5,880 nucleotides of DNA from Steroidobacteraceae bacterium (GTDB taxonomy: Bacteria; Pseudomonadota; Gammaproteobacteria; Steroidobacterales; Steroidobacteraceae), in assembly GCA_023253235.1 (NCBI GenBank), contig JALRHE010000378.1, forward strand, positions 1 through 5,880, read 5' to 3'. The notes below the pieces were generated by a model. It searched no databases. It was not told the origin of the DNA and worked only from the letters and a program-made list of their open reading frames with translations. Shown one piece after another: positions 5,111 through 5,880 of the stretch. Made by a program: the position numbers and the translations under genes. Numbering within the stretch: the first letter of the stretch is position 1; every line of letters begins with the position of its first letter.

Positions 5111-5880
5111 ATGTTCAAGGCGGCAACGCCGTTCGTCGCCTCCGAGACTTTGCGACGACGGGATAACGACGGTTCGGCTTCCTTCGCTGCGCGGCATTTC
5201 GCCATTCGACGTGCCGGCTTTTTGTTGCGCGAGCATGCCAAGCAAATGGCGGCACCCGCGCAGTTCGCCGACGATATGGCGATTATCACGCCTGCGGACG
5301 ATGTCCCCGATTTGTTGATCGAATCAATCGACTCCTCTTCGACGGAAGAACTTGTCGATCTGATGCCGATCGGCTCCGGCCCCAGTGAAGAAGAAATCGA
5401 AGCCAAGATCGCTGAGGCTGAACAACGCGGTCGCAACGCGGCACTTGCCGAGATGGCATCAGCCCTCGACGCAGCGATATTGGCGCTCGATGCGGCAGCG
5501 CGAGAGCTGGCCGAAAGACAGGCGGCGCTTGAGCGAGAGATGGTGGTACCGCTTGCGCGAGCAAGTCTCGATATCGGCGCCCAGATCGCCAGGCAAAATC
5601 TGCAGAGCGAAGAGGGACTCGCGCGTTATCTTCAAGTCGTTCAGGCTTCGCTGGATGACGCGCTCGATTCGAGCCTCGGTGAAGGCCAGACTATTTTGGC
5701 GCGCTTGCATCCGGAGGATGTGGCTCTGCTTGAGCGTGCCAACGAGCGCCCGGCGCACATTCGCTTGCAGTCAGATCCTTTGGTCGCGCGCGGTGGGGTG
5801 ATCCTCGGCGCAGGTGACAAGGTGATAGACGATCGCTTTGAGAATCGTGTACGTGAAATACGCGAGGCGGCTTTGGCTGC
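5111..5880 (+). CDS. fliH: Flagellar export ATPase regulator FliH (3' truncated by window)
   Basis: The frame stays open from ATG 5111 to the window end (256 complete codons). AAGGA at 5097-5101, overlapping the fliG stop, sits 9 nt before the ATG. FliH is the peripheral-stalk-like partner that holds the FliI ATPase at the export gate. Identity rests on position after fliG plus domain layout: a variable N-terminus, an Ala/Glu-rich helix with small-residue spacing (about 93-145, EEEIEAKIAEAEQRGRNAAL), then the FliH/YscL C-domain with VVPLARASLDIGAQIARQNL (145-164), ARLHPEDVALLE (197-208), and the typical end IRLQSDPLVARGGVIL..GDKVIDDRFENRVREI (217-250). Odd: no Trp is visible anywhere, although Salmonella FliH uses N-terminal Trp residues for docking at the export gate/C ring. 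The protein probably ends shortly beyond the window; fliI is the expected next gene. Confidence 0.9.
   Translation, partial: MFKAATPFVASETLRRRDNDGSASFAARHFAIRRAGFLLREHAKQMAAPAQFADDMAIITPADDVPDLLIESIDSSSTEELVDLMPIGSGPSEEEIEAKIAEAEQRGRNAALAEMASALDAAILALDAAARELAERQAALEREMVVPLARASLDIGAQIARQNLQSEEGLARYLQVVQASLDDALDSSLGEGQTILARLHPEDVALLERANERPAHIRLQSDPLVARGGVILGAGDKVIDDRFENRVREIREAALA

Noticed and set aside
5385..5801. 138-residue + strand open frame near the window end
   Set aside because: It is out of frame with fliH, whose open frame from 5111 has a Shine-Dalgarno and FliH/YscL features; the alternative frame has an Arg/Trp-rich product without recognisable domains.

Overview
This window is the regulatory head and first structural genes of a flagellar biogenesis cluster on the + strand, probably from a gammaproteobacterium. 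The order is a FleQ/FlrA-type master regulator (3' part only), a second sigma-54 activator resembling FleR/FlrC, then fliE, fliF, fliG and fliH (5' part only). It matches the Pseudomonas fleQ-fleS-fleR-fliE-fliF-fliG-fliH and Vibrio flrA-flrB-flrC-fliE-fliF-fliG-fliH arrangements, except that the sensor kinase gene (fleS/flrB) is absent. Base composition is moderately GC-rich. The exact lineage (for example Xanthomonadales or Steroidobacter relatives) cannot be fixed from this sequence alone.

Layout. Bases 1-579 encode the end of the AAA+ domain, a long linker and the Fis-type helix-turn-helix of the FleQ-like activator. Bases 580-685 are the only real intergenic gap. It holds a hairpin that may be a terminator, an AT-rich tract, an excellent sigma-54 promoter (-24/-12 elements at 637-653), and a leader with two nested inverted repeats and a clear Shine-Dalgarno before a GTG start. 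Bases 686-1741 encode a 351-residue sigma-54 activator with complete AAA+ and helix-turn-helix parts but no N-terminal receiver domain. fliE overlaps it by ATGA. fliF follows fliE after 3 nt, fliG follows fliF after 13 nt, and fliH follows fliG after 12 nt and runs off the window. Tight spacing suggests one transcript from the sigma-54 promoter onward.

How it works together. By analogy with Pseudomonas and Vibrio, the FleQ-like protein with RpoN would fire the promoter at 637-653. The transcript would carry the second activator together with the MS-ring (FliF), the ring-rod adapter (FliE), the rotor/switch protein (FliG) and the export-ATPase regulator (FliH). The most unusual point is that the FleR/FlrC-like tier has lost both its kinase gene and its phosphorylation domain, so class III activation is probably not gated by a FleS/FlrB-like phosphorelay here. 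No mobile element, tRNA, CRISPR array or other foreign element was seen.
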